9,147 nucleotides of DNA from Ktedonobacterales bacterium (GCA_025450405.1 JANWHL010000020.1:1-9147), one strand, 5' to 3'. Positions 1 to 7,119 are shown, counted from the stretch's first letter. Program-made: numbers and translations. The notes: generated from the letters alone by a model not told the origin.

Positions 1-464
1 ACGTGGTGCCGGCCCGGAGCCAGACCCGTCGTCTCGATGTCGATGACCGCCCACTCCAGGGTGTCGAGCGAGCGCCGCGCCAGGTCCCACGCCGCCAGCC
101 GCCACCGGCCGGCGCCGTCTCTGGCGAAGAGATTCGAGTTGACCAGCAGACGCTCCAGCATCACCCCCCAGGGAGTCGCCGCCGCATCCACCGGCACTGT
201 CGCGCCAAACACCGCGCGCACCAGGTCCCCAGTTCCCAGCGCGGCGCCGGCCTCATCCAGCGCCGCCCGCGCGCGGCTCAGGAGCGTCACCCCGCCTGGC
301 CCTGACCCAGCCGCCCCACCAAGCGGCGGGTCAATGGCACCGGCGACATCCGCCTCAATGGGCACCCGCCCCCCGCCATCACCAGCCACGTCGTCCGCGA
401 CACCGTTGTCATCGAAAGGTGCCGGTCGCGAGGGCACGCGCCGTGGTGTCCCGTGTTGGCCCAT
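1..464 (-). CDS. DEDDh (DnaQ-like) exonuclease domain protein, 3' part outside window
   Basis: This minus-strand frame stays open from base 580 to the window edge. It ends in the sequence EWAVIDIETTGLAPG, which contains the Exo I motif DxExTG (residues 142-147 from the chosen start) of the DnaQ/DEDDh 3'-5' exonuclease superfamily. In that family the Asp and Glu bind the catalytic metals. About 60 low-complexity residues (Gly, Asp, Pro, Ala) come first. A compact segment of about 75 residues follows (LLSRARAALDEAGAAL to GRWRLAAWDLARRSL), which may be a small helical or winged-helix domain. The later Exo II and III motifs lie outside the window, so the full protein could be a stand-alone nuclease, a DinG-type exonuclease-helicase or an exonuclease/GIY-YIG fusion. 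I chose ATG 464, which has a GGGGGC-like ribosome site 8 bases upstream. The in-frame ATG at 560 lies inside a predicted -10 box, so it is unlikely to be used. The superfamily is fairly sure and the exact product is not. Confidence 0.75.
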   Translation of the reverse strand, partial: MGQHGTPRRVPSRPAPFDDNGVADDVAGDGGGRVPIEADVAGAIDPPLGGAAGSGPGGVTLLSRARAALDEAGAALGTGDLVRAVFGATVPVDAAATPWGVMLERLLVNSNLFARDGAGRWRLAAWDLARRSLDTLEWAVIDIETTGLAPGRHH

Positions 465-555
465 CGGCGTTTGCCCCCAGCCGATCAATCCGCTCACCAC
501 GCATGAAGCGCCACAATACGAATCGCCGCGCGGCCGAGTCCGATCGGTGCCTCGA

Positions 556-584
556 AACATAGCACACCCGTTCAATGCCGTCAA
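556..584 (-). promoter_or_regulatory. sigma-70-type promoter for the exonuclease gene
   Basis: On the minus strand TTGACG (579-584) and TATGTT (556-561) are separated by exactly 17 bases. The match to the -35/-10 consensus is good. Transcription would start near 549, giving a leader of about 85 bases before ATG 464. The in-frame ATG at 558-560 falls within the -10 box, so this promoter also argues for the downstream start. Confidence 0.5.
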
Positions 585-641
585 TCAGTCCCAACGTGGT
601 ATCCGTTGTGCGAACCCGCCGCGCGAGAAGGAGGCGCTGAA

Positions 642-2198
642 ATGACCAGCCGGGCGTGCACGATTGGGCTCGACGTAGGGACGACATCGGTCAAGGCCAT
701 GGGTTTCGACGAACACGGGCGCGAACTTGTCCGAGCGTCCACCGATGTCCCCACCGTCGGCGACGACCGCGGTGCCGCCGAACAGGATCCTACCGTTGTC
801 TATACCGCCGTCATGGATGTGCTCGGCCGCGCAACCGTGGGGCTGCGTGCCCACGGCCTTACCCCCACGCTCCTTGGCTTCAGCGCTGCCATGCACAGTG
901 TTATCCCGGTAAGTGACGACGGCACCCCGCTTGGCCATGCGCTCCTGTGGATGGATACGCGCGCGGGCGACGCCGCTCGCGCACTGCTGTCATCGCCCGA
1001 GACCCCCGACCTGTACGCGCGCACGGGTACACCCATCCACGGTATGTCTCCCCTGTGCAAGCTGCTTTGGCTCAGACGCCAGCACGCGGATGTCTTTACC
1101 GCCGCCGCGAAGTTCGTCTCGATCAAGGAGTGGATCTGGCACCGCTGGTTCGGCGAGTGGCAGGTAGACGCGTCGATCGCCAGCGCCACGGGACTGTACA
1201 ATCTCCGCGACGGCGCCTGGGACGCTGGCGCGCTCCGGCTCGCGGGCATCGGCGCCGACCGCCTCTCGGCGCTCGTTCCCACGACCTACTCGCGGCCGGT
1301 GCGGGCGCACTCGCCGTTGGCTACGGTGGGCATCGCGCCATACTCCATCGCGAATATTGGCGCATCTGACGGCGTGCTCGCCAATTTGGGCGCAGGCGCC
1401 ATCAGCGGTGATCGCATGGTCATCACCATCGGCACCAGCTGCGCCGTCCGCGCTGGCCGCGCCACGCCATTCACCGACCCAGCGTCGCAATCGTTCTGCT
1501 ACGTTCTCGATGCCACCCACTACATCGTGGGCGGCCCGAGCAACAGTGGCGGCGTCGTCCTCGCGTGGCTCGCCCGCCACATTCTCTCCACGTATGGCAC
1601 CGCCAATGGCCCCTCCAAGGCGGGCGTCGCGAACGAGGACGCGTCATCCGGCGCCAAGAACGCCATCGCTGCCCTCGTGGCCGCGTCGGAACGCGCGGAC
1701 CCAGACGACCTGCTTTGCCTGCCCTACATCACCGGCGAGCGTGCCCCGATCTGGCGCGAAGACGCATCGGGCATCTTCGTCGGCCTGCGCCTCCATCACA
1801 CGGCCGTGGACCTGATGCGCGCGGCCATCGAGGGCATCATCTTCAACGCGACGGTGATCGCGTCGCGCCTCTCGGCGTTCGAAGTCGCCCCGCGCGAGAT
1901 CGTCGCCACCGGACACGTCATGGACGCGCAATGGATCCGCCAGCTCACCGCCGACGCAGTCGGCCTCCCAGTCCGCCATCTCGGCCCCGTGGATGCCTCG
2001 GCCACCGGCGCCGCGCTCCTCGCGCTTCTCGCCACCAATATCTGGTCGCCAGACGACTACCGCGTGTTCCAGGCTCAGCTCCCCGCCGAGGTGCTTCAGC
2101 CGACTGGAGCGAGCAAATACGACAACCAGCTCCGGCGTTTCCGCCGCCTGATCTCCGCGCTGACTGGGGACCTGGCCGACATCTACCTCGACCGTTGA
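642..2198 (+). CDS. gntK: FGGY-family carbohydrate kinase, probable gluconokinase
   Basis: The 518-residue protein is the usual size for an FGGY sugar kinase. These enzymes phosphorylate a sugar with ATP in the cytoplasm; for gluconate the product is 6-phosphogluconate, which feeds the pentose phosphate or Entner-Doudoroff route. Visible elements are the N-terminal phosphate-binding motif DVGTTSVKA (11-19), WMDTRA (103-108), the block TGTPIHGMSPLCKLLW (128-143) typical of gluconokinases, the likely catalytic Asp in ASDG (D243), ITIGTS (261-266), GERAPIW (365-371) and the C-terminal SATGAALLA. The adenosine-binding glycine motif is altered: ATGHVMDAQW, where many relatives have a double glycine. 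ATG 642 is preceded by AAGGAGG (628-634) at 7 bases; an in-frame TTG at 606 has no such site. No gluconate transporter or dehydrogenase gene is adjacent, so substrate rests on motifs alone; a xylulokinase-like specificity is the main alternative. Confidence 0.82.
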   Translation: MTSRACTIGLDVGTTSVKAMGFDEHGRELVRASTDVPTVGDDRGAAEQDPTVVYTAVMDVLGRATVGLRAHGLTPTLLGFSAAMHSVIPVSDDGTPLGHALLWMDTRAGDAARALLSSPETPDLYARTGTPIHGMSPLCKLLWLRRQHADVFTAAAKFVSIKEWIWHRWFGEWQVDASIASATGLYNLRDGAWDAGALRLAGIGADRLSALVPTTYSRPVRAHSPLATVGIAPYSIANIGASDGVLANLGAGAISGDRMVITIGTSCAVRAGRATPFTDPASQSFCYVLDATHYIVGGPSNSGGVVLAWLARHILSTYGTANGPSKAGVANEDASSGAKNAIAALVAASERADPDDLLCLPYITGERAPIWREDASGIFVGLRLHHTAVDLMRAAIEGIIFNATVIASRLSAFEVAPREIVATGHVMDAQWIRQLTADAVGLPVRHLGPVDASATGAALLALLATNIWSPDDYRVFQAQLPAEVLQPTGASKYDNQLRRFRRLISALTGDLADIYLDR

Positions 2199-2204
2199 CG
2201 TGCG

Positions 2205-3110
2205 CTACGGTTCCACGCCCGCGAACCGCGCCACGATCACCTCCACAAACGCCTGCGCGGCAGGCGAGAGAATCCGCTCGCGATGGCGGATAAGTCCGAT
2301 CGTCCGATGCGCCGGCCGGGCCATGAGCGGCCGGCAGGCCAAGCCGGGCCCCTTGTCATCGCGCACATGACTCGCCAGGCCAGGCAGCAGCGCCACGCCG
2401 AGCCCCGCGCCCACCAGCCCGCGCATGGTGGCAAGTCCCTCCGCCTCGAACGCCACGCGCGGTGTAAAACCTGCCACTGTGCACGCCTCCCAGGTGATGC
2501 GACGCAGCTCCCCAAACTTCGCGCCCAGGAAGATGAACGGCTCACGGGCCAGCGCCGCGAGCCGCACCTCGTCATGCGACGCCTGTGGATGATGCGGCGG
2601 CAGCGCGGCCACCAGGTCATCGCGCAGCAAGTAGGTCGAGACCAAATCGTCGTCGTCGGCCGGCAAGGGCGAGCTGATGGCCAAGTCGAGGTCCCCCCGC
2701 CGCACGCGTTCCTCGAGATCTGAGTATGGTCCCTCGTGAAGGGTGAAGCCAATCGCGGGGTGACGCGCGCGGAAGGCCGCCAGGATGTTCGGGAGCAAGT
2801 GCGCGCCGATGGAGTGAAGGAACCCGAGCGCTACCAGCCCCGACTCGAGTTCGAGCAGCGCGCGCACATCGCGGCCGATGGCGTCCGTCTCCGCGAGGGC
2901 GCGTTCCACTCTGGGCAGGATCGCGCGCCCGGCGGCCGTGAGCCGAACACCGCGTCCGACCCGGTCGAAGAGGGTCACGCCGAGCTCGGTCTCCAGCGTC
3001 CGAATCTGGCGCGAGAGCGCCGGTTGCGCCACGTGCATGGTGTCGGCGGCGCGGCTAAAATGCTCCAGTTGCGCGGCCGCGCGAAAATACGCGAGCTGAG
3101 TGAGGTCCAT
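2205..3110 (-). CDS. LysR-family transcriptional regulator, GltC-like
   Basis: The 301-residue length and layout are standard for a LysR regulator. The N-terminal winged helix-turn-helix covers about residues 1-60 (MDLTQLAYFRAAAQLEHFSR, then the recognition helix around AQPALSRQIRTLE). It is followed by a linker helix and a two-lobed co-inducer domain from about residue 90. The sequence style, including GFLHSIGAHLLPNILAAF, EGPYSDLEERVRRGDLDLAI and GLVGAGLGVALLPG, resembles Bacillus GltC and its relatives. ATG 3110 is chosen because the LysR fold normally begins at MDLxQLxYF and a GGGAGGT site sits 8 bases upstream; an in-frame ATG at 3179 would add 23 residues without homology. Its stop codon is 6 bases from the convergent kinase stop. 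No divergently transcribed target is adjacent, so the regulated genes and effector cannot be told from this window; autoregulation is common in the family. Confidence 0.9.
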   Translation of the reverse strand: MDLTQLAYFRAAAQLEHFSRAADTMHVAQPALSRQIRTLETELGVTLFDRVGRGVRLTAAGRAILPRVERALAETDAIGRDVRALLELESGLVALGFLHSIGAHLLPNILAAFRARHPAIGFTLHEGPYSDLEERVRRGDLDLAISSPLPADDDDLVSTYLLRDDLVAALPPHHPQASHDEVRLAALAREPFIFLGAKFGELRRITWEACTVAGFTPRVAFEAEGLATMRGLVGAGLGVALLPGLASHVRDDKGPGLACRPLMARPAHRTIGLIRHRERILSPAAQAFVEVIVARFAGVEP

Positions 3111-3135
3111 GGCGGTCCACCTCCCATGCCGAGAT

Positions 3136-3166
3136 GGTATAGGTTCCGCCGTAATGATATCACCAA
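3136..3166 (-). promoter_or_regulatory. weak candidate promoter of the LysR gene
   Basis: On the minus strand TATACC (3136-3141) could act as a -10 box, with TTGGTG (3161-3166) as the -35. The spacer is 19 bases, longer than ideal. Transcription would start about 18 bases before ATG 3110. An 8-bp palindrome TGATATCA (3155-3162) lies inside the spacer and could be an operator. The rest of the 161-base gap between accA and this gene shows no clear hairpin terminator. Confidence 0.25.
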
Positions 3167-3271
3167 CCTCCACGGTCACTCGCCCCGCGTGCGCACGCCC
3201 GAGCGCCCATATGCTGGCGCTGCCCCGCCCAGCGCATGTGGGTCACATTGGGGGCATCGCTCTCTCCGACC

Positions 3272-4246
3272 TCAGTCGACGGTGGCGGGGACCGGGCGCG
3301 CGTAGACGCCGATGTTGCGGAATTTGGCGTAGCGCCGGTCGAGCAGGATAGCGGTGGGCACCCGTGTGAGCTCGTCGAGGTGTTCGTTCAGCGCCGCCTT
3401 GAGATGGGCGGCGGCCATCTCATGATCGCGGTGCGCCCCACCAACCGGCTCCGGGACGAGCGCGTCGCAGAGCCCCATGTCGCGCAGATCCGGCGCCCCG
3501 ATCTTCATGGCCGCCGCCGCGTCCGGCGCGAACGACGCGTCACGCCAGAGAATGGTCGCGGCGGCCTCGGGCGCGGCCACGGAATAGAAGGTGTTCTCGA
3601 GCATCAGCAGGCTGTCGGCCACACCGATTGCCAGCGCGCCGCCCGAACCGCCCTCGCCAATCACGGTCGCCACGATGGGCGTGCGCAACCGCGCCATCAC
3701 CAGCAAATTCTCGGCAATCGCCTGTGACTGCCCGCGTTGTTCATCCTCCAGGCCCAGAAATGCGCCCTGGGTATCGATGAACGTCACCACGGGCATGTGG
3801 AACCGCTCCGCGTGCGTCATCAGCCGCAGTGCCTTCCGGTAGCCCTCCGGGTGCGGCATCCCGAAGTTACACTCCTGCCGCTCCTTGATGTCGTGCCCCT
3901 TCTGGTGCCCGATCAGCATGATCGCGCGCCCATCCAGGCTGGCGATGCCGCCCATGATCGACCGGTCGTCGCCGAAACGCCGGTCGCCATGCAGCTCGAA
4001 GAAGTCATCGCACATCAAGCGAATGTAGTCACTCGTCTGGGGGCGGTGGCGATGCCGGGCGACCTGGACACGCTGCCAGGGCGAGAGGGACCGATAGAGC
4101 TCGCGCGTTTGTCGCTGGACCTCTCTTTCAAGCGTGGCTACCTGAGCGCGGTCATCGGGACGCATCCGCTCGCCGCGGCGCTGGAGGGTCTGAATCCGCC
4201 GCTCGAGCTCCGCCACGGGCCGCTCGAAATCGAGATCGTAGGGCAT
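3272..4246 (-). CDS. accA: acetyl-CoA carboxylase, carboxyltransferase subunit alpha
   Basis: AccA (324 residues, normal length) pairs with AccD in the carboxyltransferase, which moves CO2 from biotinyl carrier protein to acetyl-CoA and makes malonyl-CoA for fatty acid synthesis. The N-terminal helical region (about 8-60) is rich in Arg and Glu, as in the family. The crotonase-like core shows FFELHGDRRFGDDRSIMGG (82-100), NFGMPHPEGYRKALRLM (127-143), GEGGSGGALAIG (197-208) and the late EPVGGAHR (266-273). Two blocks depart from the usual consensus: DTQGAFLG (158-165; usually DTPGAYPG) and YSVAAPEAA (221-229; usually YSVISPEG followed by A or C). The start ATG 4246 has GAGGAGGAG 7 bases upstream and lies 27 bases after the accD stop, so the two are co-transcribed. 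Identity as AccA is secure; whether the substitutions alter activity is unknown. Confidence 0.95.
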   Translation of the reverse strand: MPYDLDFERPVAELERRIQTLQRRGERMRPDDRAQVATLEREVQRQTRELYRSLSPWQRVQVARHRHRPQTSDYIRLMCDDFFELHGDRRFGDDRSIMGGIASLDGRAIMLIGHQKGHDIKERQECNFGMPHPEGYRKALRLMTHAERFHMPVVTFIDTQGAFLGLEDEQRGQSQAIAENLLVMARLRTPIVATVIGEGGSGGALAIGVADSLLMLENTFYSVAAPEAAATILWRDASFAPDAAAAMKIGAPDLRDMGLCDALVPEPVGGAHRDHEMAAAHLKAALNEHLDELTRVPTAILLDRRYAKFRNIGVYARPVPATVD

Positions 4247-4273
4247 CGGTCCACTCCTCCTCGTACCAGTGGT

Positions 4274-5155
4274 TCAATGCGCAACCGTTTCGGCGGCGCG
4301 ATAGAGGCGCAGCAGCCGCGCGAGCTCGGCGCGCAAGTCTCGGCGGTGAACCACGGCGTCGATCATCCCATGCGCAAGGACGAACTCGGATGTGTTGGCG
4401 TCAGCCGGAAGTCGCTGGTGGATGGCCTGCTCGATGACACGCGGCCCGGCGAAACCGATGAGGGCGCCCGGTTCCGCGAGGATCACGTCCCCCAAAAACG
4501 CAAAACTGGCGGACACACCACCGGTCGTGGGATCCGTCAGTACCGAGATATACGGCACCCCCGCCTCCGCCAATCGACCCAGCGCCGCGGACGTTTTCGC
4601 CATTTGCATCAGGGAGTACATGCCCTCCTGCATGCGCGCACCGCCAGAGGCCGACACGATGATCACCGGCGTGCGCTCGCGCTCCCCCATTTCGATGGCC
4701 CGGGTCAATTTCTCGCCCACCACCGAACCCATGCTCCCGCCGATGAAGTTGAAGTCGAACACGGCCAACACCACGGGCAGACCGTCGACGCGCGCGCGCC
4801 CAACCACGGCGGCGTCTTCCAGACCCGTCTTGGCCCGCTTATCCGCCACGCTGCGAGCGTACGAGGTGGTGCGATCCACAAAACTGAGGGGATCCGCGGA
4901 CCGCAACTCCTCAGCGAACTCCTTGAAGGTGTCGGGGTCGGTTAACAGTTGGATGCGCTCCCAGGCGCTCAACTTGAAATGATGGCCACAGCGCTGGCAG
5001 ACCTTGACGTTCTTCTCCAAGTCTTTGGCAACCAGCAACTCGCGGCAGTTTGGGCACTTGACGGCCAGATTGGTGGGCAGTGGCCGCGCCGTGGCGACCG
5101 CGCTCGACCCGTTCTGACTGACCGCCTCCAGGGCCGGCTGCGATTCATCTCTCAC
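4274..5155 (-). CDS. accD: acetyl-CoA carboxylase, carboxyltransferase subunit beta
   Basis: AccD (293 residues) is the beta half of the carboxyltransferase and contributes the acetyl-CoA site. After a polar, poorly conserved stretch of about 30 residues it has the family's four-cysteine zinc finger, CPNC (C34, C37) and CQRC (C53, C56). The crotonase-like core follows: FDFNFIGGSMGSVVGEKL (133-150), VSASGGARMQEGMYSLMQMA (167-186) and LTDPTTGGVSASFA (206-219), with FAGPRVIEQ (235-243). The start is GTG 5155. Its GTGA overlaps the stop of the upstream DUF2007-like gene by 4 bases, and GGAGGT (5161-5166) lies 5 bases upstream, which points to coupled translation. In E. coli the zinc finger of this subunit also binds the enzyme's own mRNA; the finger is intact here. 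Confidence 0.96.
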   Translation of the reverse strand: MRDESQPALEAVSQNGSSAVATARPLPTNLAVKCPNCRELLVAKDLEKNVKVCQRCGHHFKLSAWERIQLLTDPDTFKEFAEELRSADPLSFVDRTTSYARSVADKRAKTGLEDAAVVGRARVDGLPVVLAVFDFNFIGGSMGSVVGEKLTRAIEMGERERTPVIIVSASGGARMQEGMYSLMQMAKTSAALGRLAEAGVPYISVLTDPTTGGVSASFAFLGDVILAEPGALIGFAGPRVIEQAIHQRLPADANTSEFVLAHGMIDAVVHRRDLRAELARLLRLYRAAETVAH

Positions 5156-5532
5156 GGTCTACCTCCGACCTCTTCATCCCCGCCGCCCTGATCGCCGCCC
5201 TGATCGCCGCTGCCGTTCTGGCTCAACTCGCCAGAGGGCGCGTCGGGACTGGGGAGCCCATTCTCGGGCGCGAGCCACCACCGCGCCTCGTCCGCATACA
5301 CCATCGGTACCATGATGCGCACCAAATTTGGCGCACCCCCCATTGCACCGCGCCCCACGCCCGAATCGCGCAGCATCGCGGGGATGCCGTGTTGACCCAG
5401 GAGATCGCGGAACATCACACCCATCGCCAGGGGCACCTCACCCTCCACTTCGACATACTCGCCGCCGGTGGAGGAAGGTGCAAGCATCGCCCGGACGCGT
5501 CCCAGAAGCGCTTCCCATCGCGCCAACTCCAT
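5152..5532 (-). CDS. DUF2007-like small protein, coupled to accD
   Basis: The 126-residue product has an N-terminal helix (ELARWEALLGRVRAML). A compact middle part (about 27-90) follows, with the pattern VEVEGEVPLAMGVMFRDLL, QHGIPAMLRDSG, a short Gly-rich loop, then LVRIMVPMVYADEARWWL. This alpha/beta pattern, with 'GIPA' after a helix and a final strand-helix 'DEA..WL', resembles the DUF2007 (putative signal transducing protein) fold, whose biochemical role is not established. The last 35 or so residues are disordered and Gly/Asp/Gln-rich, part of them encoded by a 12-bp tandem repeat. No signal peptide or membrane segment is seen. Two adjacent ATGs (5535 and 5532) are possible; the second has better spacing from GAGGGGAG (5536-5543). 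Its stop overlaps the accD start, so it is probably made together with the carboxyltransferase. Function unknown. Confidence 0.75.
   Translation of the reverse strand: MELARWEALLGRVRAMLAPSSTGGEYVEVEGEVPLAMGVMFRDLLGQHGIPAMLRDSGVGRGAMGGAPNLVRIMVPMVYADEARWWLAPENGLPSPDAPSGELSQNGSGDQGGDQGGGDEEVGGRP
5181..5210. repeat. 12-bp tandem repeat, 2.5 copies
   Basis: The unit CGCCGCCCTGAT occurs at 5181-5192 and 5193-5204, followed by the half copy CGCCGC. It lies in frame in the 3' end of the DUF2007-like gene and gives the repeated residues Gly-Asp-Gln-Gly. It probably arose by replication slippage in a disordered tail. Confidence 0.8.
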
Positions 5533-5563
5533 CATCTCCCCTCGAGGTGTAGCTAGTCAACAG

Positions 5564-5594
5564 GCGGGCGGACTTTCTTCCTGTTCCCGCCCGC
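5564..5594 (-). terminator. GC hairpin between ftsY and the DUF2007-like gene
   Basis: GCGGGCGG (5564-5571) and CCGCCCGC (5587-5594) form a perfect 8-bp stem around a 15-base loop. It lies about 68 bases downstream of the ftsY stop and 29 bases before the next gene's start. No run of T follows on the minus strand, so it is not a typical intrinsic terminator. It could be a weak terminator, an mRNA-processing or stability structure, or incidental. Confidence 0.3.
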
Positions 5595-5661
5595 GCGCAT
5601 GGCTTACCTGGCGGGGTCGCCCACACCAAAGCCAGTCCGATCGGAGCCAGGCCGGTCCGAA

Positions 5662-7119
5662 CTACTCCGATTCGAAGAGGGCGTCCACAAACGCCACGGG
5701 GTCAAACGGCGCGAAGTCGCCAACTTTCTCACCCGTGCCGATGTACTTAATCGGCAGGCCAAGCTCCGAAGCGATGGCAAACACGATGCCGCCGCGCGCG
5801 GTGCCGTCCAGTTTGGTCAGCACGATACCGCTGACCCCGCCGTCGGCGATGAACTGCTTGGCCTGCAGGTAGCCGTTCTGGCCAGTGGTGGCGTCAATCA
5901 CCAGCAGCACTTCGTGCGGCGCCTCGGGGTCATACTTCTGGAGCACCCGCACGATCTTCTTCAATTCTTCCATGAGGTTGAACTTGGTGTGGAGGCGTCC
6001 CGCCGTGTCCACGATCAGGACGTCCGTGCCGCGCGCCTGGGCGGCCCGCATGGCGTCGTAGACCACCGCCGCCGGGTCCGCGCCGTACTGGTGGCTGATT
6101 ACCGGCACGCCGACACATTCCCCCCAGACCTTGATCTGCTCGGTGGCCGCCGCGCGAAATGTGTCGCCGGCCGCCATCAGCACGCGGTGCTTCTGCCGTT
6201 TGAGGGTGCTGGCCAGCTTCGCGATGCTGGTTGTCTTACCTACGCCATTGACGCCAACGACCAGGATCACGGTGATGGGCGACGTGTCGGAATACACCAG
6301 CGGCTCCGCGTCCCCCAGCAGCAGGTCCAGCTCCTCCTTGAGCGCATCACGCAGCTGTGTCCCGCGCGTCAAATCCTCCGCCGCCACCCGCTCGCGCAGT
6401 GTCGAGAGCAGACGCTCGGTCGTGGCCACCCCCACATCTGCGCTGATCAACGTCTCCTCCAGCTCGTCCCAAAGGTCCGGCGTGATCTCGTCGGCCGCCA
6501 GCGCCTGATTGACCCGGCCAAACAGCTGGCGTGTCCGTCCCAGGCTGATGTGGAAGGGGTTCTTGAAGAAGCCGCGCCCACGGACCGGCGCCCCAGCGAT
6601 CTCCTCCCCTTCCCCTTCCACACCGAAATCCTCGCGGTCCTCGCCCCACTCCGTCTCGACTCCAGTGGCGGGTTCCCCCGCGACGCTCGCGATCGGTGGT
6701 TGCGCGGCACGAGCGGACGCGGGGGCATCGCGCGGGACGTCGCGGGCTGTGTCACGGGCCGCCCGCTCCGCGTGTGCTGTTGGCGACTGATCCGCCACGC
6801 TCACTGGCAGCGCCGCTCCTGGCGTAGTCGGCCGCGCGGGCGCGTTGGCCGCGGGAAGCGACTCTGCCGCCGGTACTGGCATCGTCGGAGAAGCCTCCAC
6901 CGGTCCCATAGGCGCGAACGGACCTTGAAGCGAACCGGGCGTGCGCGGCTCAGCGTCCGGCGCGACAACCTCGTCAACGCTGACCTGTGCGACTTCCGCC
7001 CCGCCGTCGTCTGAATCGGCCTCGGCTCCGCCCGGCGCGCGCTCGGCCTCATCTGGCGTCATGACGGCCCGCTCGTCCGGTTGGTGCCCAAATAGATTGT
7101 CCCGTAATCGCTTGAACAT
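5662..7119 (-). CDS. ftsY: signal recognition particle receptor FtsY
   Basis: FtsY (485 residues) is the membrane-associated GTPase that docks the signal recognition particle (Ffh-4.5S RNA) with its ribosome cargo at the SecYEG translocon. The first 20 residues are basic (MFKRLRDNLFGH), suiting lipid contact. Residues of about 20-180 form a long acidic, Ala- and Pro-rich A domain with no visible fold. The N domain runs from about 185 (FFKNPFHISLGRTRQLFGRV) to 275. The G domain has the P-loop GVNGVGKTT (about 289-297), DTFRAAATEQ, DTAGR, TKLD and the closing GTGE near residue 462, all intact. ATG 7119 is chosen because AGGGGT (7127-7132) lies 7 bases upstream; a GTG two codons earlier would leave almost no spacing. 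The long open frame on the opposite strand is a GC-rich shadow. Confidence 0.96.
   Translation of the reverse strand: MFKRLRDNLFGHQPDERAVMTPDEAERAPGGAEADSDDGGAEVAQVSVDEVVAPDAEPRTPGSLQGPFAPMGPVEASPTMPVPAAESLPAANAPARPTTPGAALPVSVADQSPTAHAERAARDTARDVPRDAPASARAAQPPIASVAGEPATGVETEWGEDREDFGVEGEGEEIAGAPVRGRGFFKNPFHISLGRTRQLFGRVNQALAADEITPDLWDELEETLISADVGVATTERLLSTLRERVAAEDLTRGTQLRDALKEELDLLLGDAEPLVYSDTSPITVILVVGVNGVGKTTSIAKLASTLKRQKHRVLMAAGDTFRAAATEQIKVWGECVGVPVISHQYGADPAAVVYDAMRAAQARGTDVLIVDTAGRLHTKFNLMEELKKIVRVLQKYDPEAPHEVLLVIDATTGQNGYLQAKQFIADGGVSGIVLTKLDGTARGGIVFAIASELGLPIKYIGTGEKVGDFAPFDPVAFVDALFESE

Noticed and set aside
37..645. 202-codon plus-strand frame at the left edge
   Set aside because: The opposite strand encodes the DEDDh motif in this stretch; the plus product is Pro/Ser/Arg-rich low-complexity sequence.
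2191..2228. Bidirectional terminator between the kinase and LysR genes
   Set aside because: Only 5- and 6-bp stems are present (for example CGGTTC with GAACCG), inside the LysR 3' end and without T-runs on either strand.
3737..4945. 402-codon open frame on the plus strand opposite accA and accD
   Set aside because: It spans two real genes and their junction on the other strand; its product is rich in Arg, His and Gln without domain signs.
5536..5661. Promoter for the DUF2007-accD-accA unit
   Set aside because: TTGGTG-17-TAAGCC has a poor -10, and TTGACT lies too close to the start codon; neither is convincing, so read-through from ftsY is equally likely.
5599..7014. 471-codon open frame on the plus strand opposite ftsY
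   Set aside because: It is antisense to an unmistakable ftsY, has no ribosome site, and its product has shadow-like composition. GC-rich DNA often leaves such frames open.
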